64,000 bases of DNA from Streptomyces sp. NBC_01198 (GCF_036010485.1 NZ_CP108568.1:3355001-3419000); one strand, 5' to 3'. Positions 1-8,585 are shown, numbered from the stretch's first letter. Notes: generated by a model from the letters alone, not told the origin. Made by a program: numbers and translations.

Positions 1-762
1 GGCGGCGAGGAGCGCGGCGCGGACGCCGTGGTTCTCCAGCTCCCGGATGGCGCTGATCGTGGTGCCGGCCGGGGAGGTCACCGCCTCGCGGAGCTTGACC
101 GGGTGTTCGCCGCTGTCGCGGAGCATCACGGCGGCGCCGATCGCGGACTGCACGATGAGGTCGTGGGCCTGGGAGCGGGGCAGGCCGAGCAGGATGCCGG
201 CGTCGGTCATGGCCTCGACCAGGTAGTAGAAGTACGCCGGGCCGGAGCCGGACAGCGCGGTGGCGGCGTCCTGGTGCTTCTCCGGGACCCGCAGGGTCTT
301 GCCGACCGGCTGGAAGATGGCTTCGGTCCGGGCGAGATGGGACTCGTCTGCGTAGCGTCCGGCCGAGATCACCGACATGCCCTCGTCGACCAGCACCGGG
401 GTGTTGGGCATCACCCGGACCACGGGGGTGCCGTCGGCGAGGCGGCCCTCGAAGAAGCCGGTGGGGATGCCGGCGGCGGCGCTGATGACCAGGCGGTCGG
501 CCGGCACGTGCGGGGCGAGCTCGTCCAGCAGGGCCGCCATGTCCTGCGGTTTGACGGCCAGGATCAGGGTGTCGGCGGACTTCGCCGCCTCGGCGTTGTC
601 GACGGGCTCGATGCCGTAGCGGGCACGCAGCTCGTCGGCCCGGTCCTTGCGGCGGGCGGTGACGAGGAGGTCGGCGGGTGCCCATCCGGCCCGGATCATG
701 CCGGAGAGCAGGGCCTCGCCGATCTTTCCGGTGCCGAGGACGGCGACTGTCTGCTGGGTCAT
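1..762 (-). CDS. proC: pyrroline-5-carboxylate reductase, 3' end cut by window edge
   Basis: Catalyses the last step of proline synthesis, the NAD(P)H-dependent reduction of pyrroline-5-carboxylate, in the cytoplasm. The reading frame begins at ATG 762 with MTQQTVAVLGTGKIGEALLS; the GTGKIG segment is the N-terminal Rossmann dinucleotide-binding loop of ProC. The frame stays open for 254 codons to the left edge, close to the usual length of about 270 residues, so only the last few residues are missing. Gene and product are clear; the C-terminus cannot be seen here. Confidence 0.9.
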   Translation of the reverse strand, partial: MTQQTVAVLGTGKIGEALLSGMIRAGWAPADLLVTARRKDRADELRARYGIEPVDNAEAAKSADTLILAVKPQDMAALLDELAPHVPADRLVISAAAGIPTGFFEGRLADGTPVVRVMPNTPVLVDEGMSVISAGRYADESHLARTEAIFQPVGKTLRVPEKHQDAATALSGSGPAYFYYLVEAMTDAGILLGLPRSQAHDLIVQSAIGAAVMLRDSGEHPVKLREAVTSPAGTTISAIRELENHGVRAALLAA

Positions 763-835
763 GGGGCCATAATGCCGCCAACGGCCGTCCGGCAGCGGGT
801 ACGTCCACGCCCCGGTCACCCGGATCGCGCCCCGG

Positions 836-1573
836 TCACGACGTGCGGCGGCGCAGGGTGGCGGCGCCGAGCGCGAGGGCGAGCAGCGCGCATCCGGCGA
901 CGACGGCGAGGTCGCGTACGAAGTCGCCGGTGACGCCGGTGTGCCGGACGACCTGGCTCATGCCGTCGACCGCGTACGACATCGGCAGCACGTCGGACAC
1001 CCCGGAGAGCACCGGCTGCATGTCGCCGCGCGGCACGAACAGGCCGCAGAGCAGCAGTTGCGGGAGCAGGACGGCGGGCAGGAACTGCACGGCCTGGAAC
1101 TCGCTGGAGGCGAAGGCGCTGACGAACAGCCCGAGCGCGGTGCCGAGGAAGGCGTCGGCGAGCGCGACAACCAGCAGCAGCCAGCCGGATCCCGCGACGT
1201 CCAGGCCGAGGACGGCGAAGACCAGCCCGGTGGCGAGTGCGGCCTGGACGACGGCGACGACGCCGAAGGCGAGGGCGTAGCCGGCGAGCAGGTCGGCCTT
1301 GCCCAGCGGCATGGACAGCAGGCGTTCCAGGGTGCCTGAGGTGCGTTCGCGCAGCGTGGCGATGGACGTGACCAGGAACATCGTGATCAGCGGGAAGACG
1401 CCGAGCAGGGAGGCGCCGGCGGAGTCGAAGGTGTGCGGGCTGGCGTCGAAGACGTATTTGAGCAGCGTCAGCAGGACGCAGGGCACCACCAGCATCAAGG
1501 CGATGGTGCGCGGGTCGTGGCTGAGCTGGCGCAGCACCCGGCGTGCGGTGGCGAGCGTACGGGCGGGGTTCAT
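836..1573 (-). CDS. ABC-2 type transporter permease
   Basis: Integral membrane subunit of a two-gene ABC exporter, 245 residues. The N-terminus MNPARTLATARRVLRQLSHD is followed by about six hydrophobic segments, and the middle carries the ATLRERTSGTLERLLSMPLG region typical of ABC-2 (DrrB/YhhJ-like) permeases. The ATG at 1573 overlaps the TGA of the upstream ATPase gene (ATGA), so the two are translationally coupled. Substrate is unknown; close relatives export drugs or lipids. Family assignment is secure, substrate is not. Confidence 0.88.
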   Translation of the reverse strand: MNPARTLATARRVLRQLSHDPRTIALMLVVPCVLLTLLKYVFDASPHTFDSAGASLLGVFPLITMFLVTSIATLRERTSGTLERLLSMPLGKADLLAGYALAFGVVAVVQAALATGLVFAVLGLDVAGSGWLLLVVALADAFLGTALGLFVSAFASSEFQAVQFLPAVLLPQLLLCGLFVPRGDMQPVLSGVSDVLPMSYAVDGMSQVVRHTGVTGDFVRDLAVVAGCALLALALGAATLRRRTS

Positions 1574-2388
1574 CGCGAGGTCGCCTCCGTGGGCGCGGCG
1601 GTGTCGGAGGGGGCGGGTGCGGCGGGGCCGGACGGGGCGCGGTCGGCGGCGTTCGCCTGGTCGACCAGGTGCAGGAAGGCGTCCTCGACGGTGTCGGTCC
1701 CGGTGCTGTGGCGCAGGGCGTCGGGGGTGTCGTCGGCCAGCAGCCGGCCGTCGCGCAGGAGCAGCAGGCGGTGGCAGCGTTCGGCCTCGTCCATGGCGTG
1801 GGAGGAGACCAGGACGGTCGCGCCGCGCTCGTCGGTGAGGCGGTGGAAGAGCTGCCACAGGTCCCGGCGCAGCACCGGGTCGAGGCCGACGGTGGGTTCG
1901 TCGAGCACGAGCAGTTCGGGGTCGCCGAGCAGTGCGACGGCGAGCGAGACGCGGCCGCGCTGGCCGCCGGACAGCTTCCCGGCGAGGGCGTCGGCGTGCG
2001 GGACGAGGTCGACGTCGTGCAGTGCGCGGTCCACCTGGGCGGGGCGGTCCCGGCGGGGGATGCCGAGGACCGCGGCGTAGTAGTCGAGGTTCTGCCGGGC
2101 GGTCAGGTCGGCGTAGACGGAGGGTGCCTGGGTGACGTAGCCGACCCTGGGCCGCAGGGCGCGGTGGCCCGCGGGGCGGCCGAGGACGGTGAGGGTGCCG
2201 GTGACGTGTGCCTGGGAGCCGATGACGGCCCGTATGAGGGTGGACTTCCCGCAGCCGCTCGGCCCGAGCAGGCCGGTGATGCGGCCGCGGGGGATCGCGA
2301 AGGCGAGGTCGTCGAGCACGGTGCGGCCACCGCGGACGACGCGGAGGCCGGCCGCCTCGACGGCGGGTTCCGGGTGTTTATTCATCAT
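1570..2388 (-). CDS. ABC transporter ATP-binding protein (DrrA-like)
   Basis: ATPase subunit, 272 residues from the first of two adjacent ATG codons (MMNKHPEP; the second is at 2385). Visible motifs are Walker A GPSGCGKST, signature LSGGQRGR, Walker B LLVLDEPTVGLD and the H-loop in SSHAMDEA, so it should be catalytically intact. It drives the ABC-2 permease encoded next to it. There is no Shine-Dalgarno sequence before the start. Instead, a promoter-like pair (TTGACG, 17 nt, TTTATT) ends 6 nt before the ATG, and a perfect inverted repeat covers the start, which points to a leaderless, repressor-controlled transcript. The permease partner supports an exporter role. Confidence 0.9.
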   Translation of the reverse strand: MMNKHPEPAVEAAGLRVVRGGRTVLDDLAFAIPRGRITGLLGPSGCGKSTLIRAVIGSQAHVTGTLTVLGRPAGHRALRPRVGYVTQAPSVYADLTARQNLDYYAAVLGIPRRDRPAQVDRALHDVDLVPHADALAGKLSGGQRGRVSLAVALLGDPELLVLDEPTVGLDPVLRRDLWQLFHRLTDERGATVLVSSHAMDEAERCHRLLLLRDGRLLADDTPDALRHSTGTDTVEDAFLHLVDQANAADRAPSGPAAPAPSDTAAPTEATSR

Positions 2389-2405
2389 GCGGTGAATAAA
2401 CACCC
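2372..2405. promoter_or_regulatory. perfect 13-bp inverted repeat over the exporter start codon (candidate operator)
   Basis: GGGTGTTTATTCA at 2372-2384 and its exact reverse complement at 2393-2405 are separated by 8 nt that include the ABC ATPase start codon. The size and symmetry fit a dimeric TetR- or MarR-type repressor site. Its place over the -10 region and codons 1-6 would block transcription. No matching regulator gene is adjacent. Confidence 0.6.
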
Positions 2406-2423
2406 GCAATGCTTCCGCGTCAA
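2388..2423 (-). promoter_or_regulatory. candidate leaderless promoter of the ABC exporter
   Basis: On the minus strand TTGACG (2418-2423) and TTTATT are spaced by 17 nt, and the ATG follows 6 nt after the -10 hexamer, so transcription would begin at the start codon. The operator-like inverted repeat overlaps the -10 element. Confidence 0.5.
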
Positions 2424-2572
2424 GGCCGCGGCGGGGGTATCGCCGGCAGCCGCTGGGGGCCTGTGCGATCCGGGGGCCTCCGGTCAGGGGCGGAGGGTGC
2501 GGGCGGGGCATGGGGGGCGCGTCAGGGTCATCCCCTATGGCCTTCGTGCCGGTGGCGGAGGACTGTTGCGGT

Positions 2573-3040
2573 ATGAGTCGTTCATCCCGTGAAATCGTTG
2601 TTTCCGGCACGGAGAAGCGGCAGTTGGCCGTGGCGTCCGCGACCCTCGGACCGTGGCGGCCCGCGGCCGCAGTCGGCGCCCTCGGCGGCGGTGTGTCCCT
2701 CGCACTGCACCTGGTGCACGGGCACTTCGGCCTCGGCATCCTGTCCGGTGCGATCTCGATCGCGGCCCTGCTCTTCTTCTGCGTCGGCGGGTCCGGCGCG
2801 GTGCTCGGCTACTCCTCGCACGGCTCGGGCCGCGACCGGCGGCTGCGCCGCTGGGCACGCTCGCACCCGTGGCAGGTGGCGGCGGTGCCCGCCGGGCTGA
2901 TGTTCCTCAGCGACCTGGTCATCCGGCAGGTGCTCACCAGCCAGGGCTTCTTCAGCACCATATGGACCGGGCTGTGGCACGGCGCCGTGGTCGCGGCCGT
3001 GGTGGGCGTCGTCGGCGCCGTCGGGGCGTCCCGCAAGTAG
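2573..3040 (+). CDS. small integral membrane protein, unknown function
   Basis: 155 residues starting MSRSSREIVVSG, with GGAG about 12 nt upstream of ATG 2573. Hydrophobic stretches near residues 25-45, 50-72, 95-115 and 130-152 suggest four membrane helices, with a basic loop (SGRDRRLRRWARSH) in the middle. It is convergent with the XRE regulator gene downstream. I do not recognise a named family; it resembles conserved hypothetical membrane proteins of actinomycetes. The in-frame codon at 2510 would add residues without a ribosome-binding site, so the later start is preferred. Confidence 0.65.
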   Translation: MSRSSREIVVSGTEKRQLAVASATLGPWRPAAAVGALGGGVSLALHLVHGHFGLGILSGAISIAALLFFCVGGSGAVLGYSSHGSGRDRRLRRWARSHPWQVAAVPAGLMFLSDLVIRQVLTSQGFFSTIWTGLWHGAVVAAVVGVVGAVGASRK

Positions 3041-3047
3041 CGGGCGG

Positions 3048-3998
3048 CTACTGCCGCGGCGGTGCCGCGGGCCGGCCCGCGGCGCCGCGCGAGGCCTGGG
3101 CGATGCCCGCAGGCGTGGCAAGGGACGAAGCCGTGGCCATGTGCCGGTCCTCTGCTGCCGGGGACGAGGTCGCACCAGGACCCTGCGCCGGGGTCAGGTG
3201 GGCGAGCAGCTGGAGGCGTTCGTACGAGGGCGAGCCCGGCTCGGCGTGGTAGGTGATGAGCATCTGGCCCGGTGCGGAGGGCAGCGCCAGCTTCTCGTAG
3301 TGCAGGTCGAGCGGACCGACCTGCGGGTGCTGAAGCAGCGTGAGCCCGCTGGTCCGCCGGCGGACGTCCTGGCGGCCCCACAGCGTACGGAAGCGGTCGC
3401 TGCGCAGGCTCAGCTCGCCGATCAGCTCGGCCAGGCGGGGGTCGTCGGCGGCGCCGATGATCGACCGCAGATAGGCGACGGCCTTGGCCGTCATAGCGTC
3501 CCAGTCGCGGTAGAGGTCGCGCATCGCCGGTTCGAGGAAGGCCGCACGCAGCGTGTTCACGCCGGGGGCGAAGAAGGGGTTCAGGGCGACGGCCAGCGGG
3601 TTGGCGGCCAGCGTCGTCATGTAGCGGCCGTGGACCAGGGCGGGGGTGCTGGTCCAGTTGTCGATCAGCGTCCGCACCTCGGGGCTGACGCGCTCCGGCC
3701 TGGCCGGCCTGCGGCGCGCGGCGGGCATGGCGGCCAGCTCGGTCAGATAGCGCTCGGCGTCGGTGTCGAGCTGCAGGGCGCGGGCGATACCTGCCAGCAC
3801 CGGCGGCGAAGGGTGCTGGTCACGGCCCTGTTCGAGCCGCAGGTAATACTCCACGCTGATGCCCGCGAGCAGCGCGACCTCCTCGCGGCGCAGTCCGGGC
3901 ACCCTGCGCCGCCCGCCCTCGGGGAGCCCGACGTCGGCGGGCTGGACGCGTTCGCGGCGGGTGCGGAGATAGTCGCCCAGCCTGTTTGCGGTAGCCAC
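3048..3998 (-). CDS. XRE-family helix-turn-helix regulator with MmyB-like ligand domain
   Basis: 316 residues from GTG 3998 (VATANRLGDYLRTRRERVQP). Residues 10-80 form the helix-turn-helix (RREEVALLAGISVEYYLRLE) and the rest matches the MmyB-like sensor domain common in Streptomyces regulators (NPLAVALNPFFAPG, RFRTLWGRQDVRRR, GPLDLHYEKLALP). The C-terminus is a low-complexity Ala/Pro tail. It is divergent from an SDR dehydrogenase gene 112 nt away, an arrangement in which such regulators commonly control the dehydrogenase. Binding site and ligand are unknown. Confidence 0.85.
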   Translation of the reverse strand: MATANRLGDYLRTRRERVQPADVGLPEGGRRRVPGLRREEVALLAGISVEYYLRLEQGRDQHPSPPVLAGIARALQLDTDAERYLTELAAMPAARRRPARPERVSPEVRTLIDNWTSTPALVHGRYMTTLAANPLAVALNPFFAPGVNTLRAAFLEPAMRDLYRDWDAMTAKAVAYLRSIIGAADDPRLAELIGELSLRSDRFRTLWGRQDVRRRTSGLTLLQHPQVGPLDLHYEKLALPSAPGQMLITYHAEPGSPSYERLQLLAHLTPAQGPGATSSPAAEDRHMATASSLATPAGIAQASRGAAGRPAAPPRQ

Positions 3999-4046
3999 CT
4001 TTCCACCGTAAGCCCGGCGGCCGGCCGCGTGCGGCCCGCAGCCTGT

Positions 4047-4072
4047 CCCTGCGGGTACCGGTGTCAGCAGGG
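4047..4072. promoter_or_regulatory. inverted repeat between XRE regulator and SDR gene (weak operator candidate)
   Basis: CCCTGC at 4047-4052 and GCAGGG at 4067-4072 flank a 14-nt centre that contains the palindrome ACCGGT. It lies in the 112-bp divergent intergenic region, where an autoregulatory site would be expected. The arms are short, so this is suggestive only. Confidence 0.3.
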
Positions 4073-4110
4073 TCTTACTCACCGTGACGCGGTCGTGCAC
4101 CCTCGGACGT

Positions 4111-5046
4111 ATGAACGGACTCACTCCTTCGAAGACACCGCTCACCACCCCCTTCGGCTTCGCCTCCACCGCCGGCGAGGTGCTGGCCGGCCTCGACCTG
4201 ACCGGGCGCCGCGCCCTCGTCACCGGAGCCACCTCGGGGGTCGGCACCGAGACCGCGCGGGCGCTGGCCGCCGCGGGGGCCGAGGTCGTACTCGGCGTAC
4301 GGGACGCGGCCGCCGGGCGGCGCACGGCCGAGGCGATCAGCGCGTCCACCGGCAACGCAACGGTCACGGCCGGCCGGCTGGACCTCGCCGACCTCGGCTC
4401 GGTCCGCGACTTCGCCGCCGGCTGGGACGGGCCGCTGCACATGCTGGTGAACAACGCCGGGATCATGGCGCCGCCCGAACTGACCCGCACCCCGCAGGGC
4501 CGCGAGCTGCAGTTCGCCGTGAACTTCCTCGGGCACTTCGCCCTCACCACCGCCCTGCACCCTGCGCTGGCCCGGGCCGGCGGCGCCCGGGTCGTGTCGC
4601 TGAGCTCCAGCGCGCACCTCTTCGCGCCGGTCGTCTTCGACGACCTGGACTACCGTTTCCGGCCCTACCAGCCGCTCGTCGCCTACGGGGAGTCCAAGAC
4701 GGCCGACGTGCTGCTCGCCGTCGAGGCGACCAGGCGCTGGGCCGGCGACGGGATCCTGGCCAACGCGGTCAACCCCGGTGCCATCGCCACCAACCTCCAG
4801 CAGCACACCGGCGGTCTGCGCACCCCGCCCGAGCGGCGCAAGACCGTGGCCCAGGGGGCCGCCACCTCCGTGCTGCTTGCCGCGTCCCCGCTGCTCGACG
4901 GGGTCGGCGGCCGTTACTTCGAGGACGCCGCGGAGGCCGCCCTGCTCGACCAGGCCCCGCCGCTCTTCGGCGGCGGCGTCGCCCCCTTCGCCCTCGACCC
5001 GGGCAATGCCGGGCGGCTGTGGGACACGGCGCTCGCGCTGCTCTAG
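4111..5046 (+). CDS. short-chain dehydrogenase/reductase
   Basis: Predicted NAD(P)-dependent oxidoreductase, 311 residues from ATG 4111. The glycine-rich cofactor motif TGATSGVG, the NNAG motif and the catalytic Ser (SLSSSAHL) and YGESK (YxxxK) are all present. The sequence ALDPGNAGRLWDTALALL at the C-terminus and overall length fit the oxidoreductase/retinol-dehydrogenase-like SDR group often paired with XRE/MmyB-type regulators. A GTG at 4084 is an alternative start but has no better upstream signal. Substrate is unknown. Confidence 0.85.
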   Translation: MNGLTPSKTPLTTPFGFASTAGEVLAGLDLTGRRALVTGATSGVGTETARALAAAGAEVVLGVRDAAAGRRTAEAISASTGNATVTAGRLDLADLGSVRDFAAGWDGPLHMLVNNAGIMAPPELTRTPQGRELQFAVNFLGHFALTTALHPALARAGGARVVSLSSSAHLFAPVVFDDLDYRFRPYQPLVAYGESKTADVLLAVEATRRWAGDGILANAVNPGAIATNLQQHTGGLRTPPERRKTVAQGAATSVLLAASPLLDGVGGRYFEDAAEAALLDQAPPLFGGGVAPFALDPGNAGRLWDTALALL

Positions 5047-5073
5047 CGTCGGGCGCGCTCTGAGGGTCGGCGC

Positions 5074-5251
5074 CACGTGCGGTGGCCCGCTGCCTCGACT
5101 GGAGCCCGGCGGGGGCTTGTCGCGCAGTCCTCGCGCCCCTGAGGGGGGTCCACATCCCGTTGCGTTCACACCTGCGGTGCGCTCTGGCTGAGCGCGCGTT
5201 CCCCGCACCACCCAAGGGGTGCCACATCCTGTTGTGCGGGCGGTTCATTGG
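5074..5251. repeat. dispersed intergenic repeat, copy 1
   Basis: The spacer after the SDR gene carries a two-unit sequence that recurs at 9585-9735 and, more diverged, at 44110-44300 and 47770-47995. The core here is CGCGCAGTCCTCGCGCCCCT (5121-5140), followed by an ACACCTGCGGTGCGCT block and GGTGCCACATCC. No gene is visible in it. Confidence 0.6.
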
Positions 5252-5352
5252 GCGCCTGAGGGGGCTGGGAGGTCGTCGTGGGGGTCGGGGGTGGGGGTGG
5301 TGTTGCAGAATGGCCCGCACGGCACGGGCTAGTGGTCGCGGCAGGGGGCAGG

Positions 5353-7320
5353 GTGCAGGCGGGAGAGCGGATAGCCGGGCGGTATCGGCTGGACTCGCGG
5401 CTCGGGCGGGGCGGGATGGGCGAGGTGTGGCGGGCCTTCGACGAGGCGCTGGGCCGGCCCGTCGCCGTGAAGGTGCTGCTCACGGTCGACGCCGGGCACG
5501 AGGCGTTGCAGCGCTTCCGGCGGGAGGCGTCGATCGGGGCGCGGCTGCAGCACCCCGGGATCACGGTGGTGCATGACGTCGGGCACCACGACGGGCGGCT
5601 TTTCCTGGTGATGGAGCTGCTGGAGGGCACCGACCTCGCGCATCTGCTGGCGGCTTCCGCGCCCGGCGGGCTGCCGGTGGCCCAGGCGGTGGACCTGGCG
5701 GCGCAGGCCGCCGACGCGCTGGCGGCCGCGCACGCGCGGAAGGTGGTGCACCGCGACCTCAAACCCGCCAACCTGTTCCTGACGGCCGACGGCCGCCTGA
5801 AGATCTGCGACTTCGGCATCGCGTGGACCGCGGAGGCGACGGAGGGGCTGACGCTCACCGGCCGCCCGTTCGGCTCGCCGCCGTACATGTCGCCGGAGCA
5901 GTGGCGGGGCGAGCACGTCACCGTCCAGAGCGATCTTTACGCGCTCGGGTGCGTGCTCCACGCCCTGCTGACCGGCGCCCCGCCCTTCCCCACGGGCGAG
6001 CACCCGTGGGCGCTGATGCGGCGCCACGTGGAGGACGTGCCGGCGCCGCTGCGGTCGCTGCGGGCCGATGTGCCGGCGGGCGTCGAGTCGCTGGTCGCCG
6101 AGCTGCTGGCGAAGGACCCGGCGGCGCGTCCCGACGCGGCAACCACGGCCGGCCGGCTGCGGGGGGCGGGCCCGGCGGCGTATACGCCCACGGTCCGGAG
6201 TCCCGGCGCGGACCCGGCCGCGCACACCGTCCCGGCGCCCGGCGGGCCCCCGCGCCCGAACCCCGGCGCGGGCGCCGGTCAGGCCCGGGGGCCGCGGCGC
6301 CGCAGCCTCCTGCGGGGCGGCGGCGCCGCCGCGCTGGCCGCGGCGACGGGCGGGACGGCACTGGCGCTGTGGCCGAAGAAGGACCGCGGCTCACTGCGGA
6401 TCGTGGAGTCCTCCGTGCTGACGGGTCTCACGGGCGCCGCCTACGCCGTGGCGTTCAGCCAGGACAGCGACAACATCGCCGCCGGCGGCGGGGGGAACGC
6501 CGTCGTGGTCTGGGACGTCGCCACCAGCAAGCGGGTCACGAGGCTCGACGGCTCGGGTGACGCGACCTACCCCGTCGACACGGTGGCGTACAGCCCGGAC
6601 GGGAAGATCCTCGCGGAGGCGGGCGCCGACGGGAACGTCCTGCTGCGGGACGCGACCCGGCTCGATCCGGCGGCGGTGCCCGCCGGGCTGAGCACCCCGA
6701 AGAGCGTGAGGTGCCGCACGGTGGCCTTCAGCCCCGACGGCAAGACGCTGGCCGCGGGCCGGGACGACGCGAACGTCGTGCTGTGGGACGTCGCGCGGCG
6801 CAGGCAGAGCGGCGTCCTCACCGGAGCCCACCGCGACCCCGTGCTGTCGGTGGCCTACAACCCCGACGGCACGAGCGTGCTGAGCGTCGACTCGGGCGGC
6901 ACCGTCATCTACTGGAACGTCGCCTCGCAGGGGCCCTTCACCCTCTTCGACAGCGCCGTCGGCATGGCAGCCGAGACCTCGGCCGTGGCCTACGCGCGAA
7001 AAGGCGGGGTCTTCGCCGCCGCGACCGGCTCGCTGCGGCTGTGGACCGGCACCGGACCCGATCAGGTCACCGTCCTCACCAGCCGGGCCGGGCCCCTCTA
7101 CGCGGTGGCCTTCAGCCCGGACGGCACGATCCTGGCCACCGGCGCCGAGGACGGCACCGTCGAGGTCTGGAGCGTGGACCGGCGCGAGGTCGTCATGACC
7201 TTCGCCGGCCACGGCGGCCTGGTGCGGTCGATCGCCTTCAGCCCCGACGGGAAGACCATGGCCGCCGCCAACGCGGACAAGACGGTCCGGCTGTGGAAGG
7301 TCAGCCCGGCCGCCGCCTGA
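5353..7320 (+). CDS. membrane Ser/Thr protein kinase with C-terminal WD40 repeats
   Basis: 655 residues from GTG 5353, which follows a G-rich stretch. Residues 10-265 form a Hanks-type kinase: glycine loop GRGGMGEV (about 18-25), VAVKV lysine (about 40), HRDLKPAN, DFG (about 153) and SPPYMSPEQW, so it should be active. A Pro-rich linker leads to RRRSLLRGG and one membrane segment near 320-340. WD40-type repeats (FSPDGKTLA...VVLWDV) then continue to the end, probably outside the cell as a sensor or scaffold. It is convergent with a tyrosine-phosphatase-type gene 8 nt downstream. Upstream in-frame GTG and ATG codons give a glycine-rich extension and were not chosen. Confidence 0.88.
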   Translation: MQAGERIAGRYRLDSRLGRGGMGEVWRAFDEALGRPVAVKVLLTVDAGHEALQRFRREASIGARLQHPGITVVHDVGHHDGRLFLVMELLEGTDLAHLLAASAPGGLPVAQAVDLAAQAADALAAAHARKVVHRDLKPANLFLTADGRLKICDFGIAWTAEATEGLTLTGRPFGSPPYMSPEQWRGEHVTVQSDLYALGCVLHALLTGAPPFPTGEHPWALMRRHVEDVPAPLRSLRADVPAGVESLVAELLAKDPAARPDAATTAGRLRGAGPAAYTPTVRSPGADPAAHTVPAPGGPPRPNPGAGAGQARGPRRRSLLRGGGAAALAAATGGTALALWPKKDRGSLRIVESSVLTGLTGAAYAVAFSQDSDNIAAGGGGNAVVVWDVATSKRVTRLDGSGDATYPVDTVAYSPDGKILAEAGADGNVLLRDATRLDPAAVPAGLSTPKSVRCRTVAFSPDGKTLAAGRDDANVVLWDVARRRQSGVLTGAHRDPVLSVAYNPDGTSVLSVDSGGTVIYWNVASQGPFTLFDSAVGMAAETSAVAYARKGGVFAAATGSLRLWTGTGPDQVTVLTSRAGPLYAVAFSPDGTILATGAEDGTVEVWSVDRREVVMTFAGHGGLVRSIAFSPDGKTMAAANADKTVRLWKVSPAAA

Positions 7321-7328
7321 ATCCCGTT

Positions 7329-8585
7329 CTACGCAGCGATGGTTACCGGCGCCAGGCGCTTCTCCAGCAGGGTGACCGCGTAAGTCGTCCCCCGCGCACC
7401 GGACTTCGCGGACTGCTCGCCGACGACCTCGTAGCCGGCGGCCCGGTAGTAGGTGCGCAGCACGGCGTTGCCGGCCAGGCAGTCCAGCCGGCACAGCTCC
7501 AACCCGGCCTCGGCGACGCGGCGTTCCGCCTCGGCGAGCAGGCGGCGGCCGGTGCCGGGCGGTGCGGTGTCGCGGGCGGTCATCAGGCGGTGGACGTAGC
7601 CGGCGGCGCCCGGTCTGGTCCCCCAGGCCGCCGGGTCCTGCCACCACAGCTCCCAGGCGCCGGCGACCGGGCCGCCGGGGCCGAGCGTGGCGATCCACAC
7701 CTCGCCGTCCGCGAGCCGCGCGCGGAAGTGGTCCTCGCCCAACTCGCCCGGCTGCCACTGGTCGATGCCGCGGGCGATCTGCCAGCGGGCGGCGGCGTCG
7801 CGCAGGCCGACCAGTACCGGCACGTCGGCCTCGCCGGCACGGCGGAAAACGAGCGGCGGCTCAAGGAGGTTGCGGCGCAGCGCGGCGACCAGCTCGGCGT
7901 CGACGCCCAACTGCTCGGCCGCGTAGGCCTGGACGGAACCGTAGGTGTCGGCCATCGCCGTGAGGAAGATCCGCATCACGTCGGCAGGCGCGTGGCAGTA
8001 GGCGGGCCAGCGGGGGGCCACGCCGCCGTTGTCCGCGGTCCAGTCGGCGAGCAGGCGGTCGGCGGCCAGTTCGGTGAGAGCGAAGTCCTCGATGATGACG
8101 TCGTCCGGCACACCCAGCAACGCCAGTATCAGGGCGGCGAGTTGGCCGGTGCGGTCCTTGCCTGAGGCGCAGTGGAAGACCACCGGCCCGGTGTCCGGGG
8201 CGGCGATGAGGTCCAACGCCTGGCGCAGTTCCTTCACGCCGTCCTCGGCGACCTCCAGGTAGTGCGCGGCCAGGTAGGGGCCGGGCTCCACCTCGGGCCC
8301 CTGGGACGGCTGGTCGTAGGGGCGGTGCTCGATGCTGAGGTTGTGATACGCGAGCGTCGGGTGCTCGGGCGCCCGGCCCTTGGCGTCGATCTCCGCCGGG
8401 TGGCGCAGGTCGATGACCGTGGTCACCCCGAGGTCGAGGAAGCGGTCCCAGTCCGCGCCGCCGAGCTTGCCGAGCGAGTCGGAGCGGAAGAGGCGCCCCC
8501 AACGGACTACGTGACCGCCGGCGGTGGGGTAACCGCCGAGGTCACGGAAGTTGTGCAACCGCTCGAACGACATGTGCCTGCTCAT
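7329..8585 (-). CDS. IphP-type tyrosine phosphatase fused to GNAT acetyltransferase
   Basis: 418 residues, two domains. Residues 1-245 are an IphP/PTP-like phosphatase: FRDLGGY near residue 13, VIDLRHPAE near 57, and the P-loop HCASGKDRTG with Cys139 and Arg145 of the CX5R motif. Residues from about 250 to 410 look like a GNAT N-acetyltransferase (AGYVHRLMTARD, GTGRRLLAEAERRVAEAG, TYYRAAGYEVVGE). It is convergent with the WD40 kinase gene, so phosphatase and kinase sit side by side. The frame is continuous across the junction. Substrates of either half are unknown, and M5 (MSFERLHNF) is an alternative start. Confidence 0.85.
   Translation of the reverse strand: MSRHMSFERLHNFRDLGGYPTAGGHVVRWGRLFRSDSLGKLGGADWDRFLDLGVTTVIDLRHPAEIDAKGRAPEHPTLAYHNLSIEHRPYDQPSQGPEVEPGPYLAAHYLEVAEDGVKELRQALDLIAAPDTGPVVFHCASGKDRTGQLAALILALLGVPDDVIIEDFALTELAADRLLADWTADNGGVAPRWPAYCHAPADVMRIFLTAMADTYGSVQAYAAEQLGVDAELVAALRRNLLEPPLVFRRAGEADVPVLVGLRDAAARWQIARGIDQWQPGELGEDHFRARLADGEVWIATLGPGGPVAGAWELWWQDPAAWGTRPGAAGYVHRLMTARDTAPPGTGRRLLAEAERRVAEAGLELCRLDCLAGNAVLRTYYRAAGYEVVGEQSAKSGARGTTYAVTLLEKRLAPVTIAA

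Noticed and set aside
3141-5063. 640-codon open frame opposite the XRE gene and over the SDR gene
   Set aside because: Both underlying genes have clear motifs in other frames; this translation has none.
5353-7320. Twin-arginine signal in the kinase (RRRSLLRGG)
   Set aside because: It is internal, after a 300-residue kinase domain, so it marks a cytoplasmic membrane flank rather than a Tat signal peptide.
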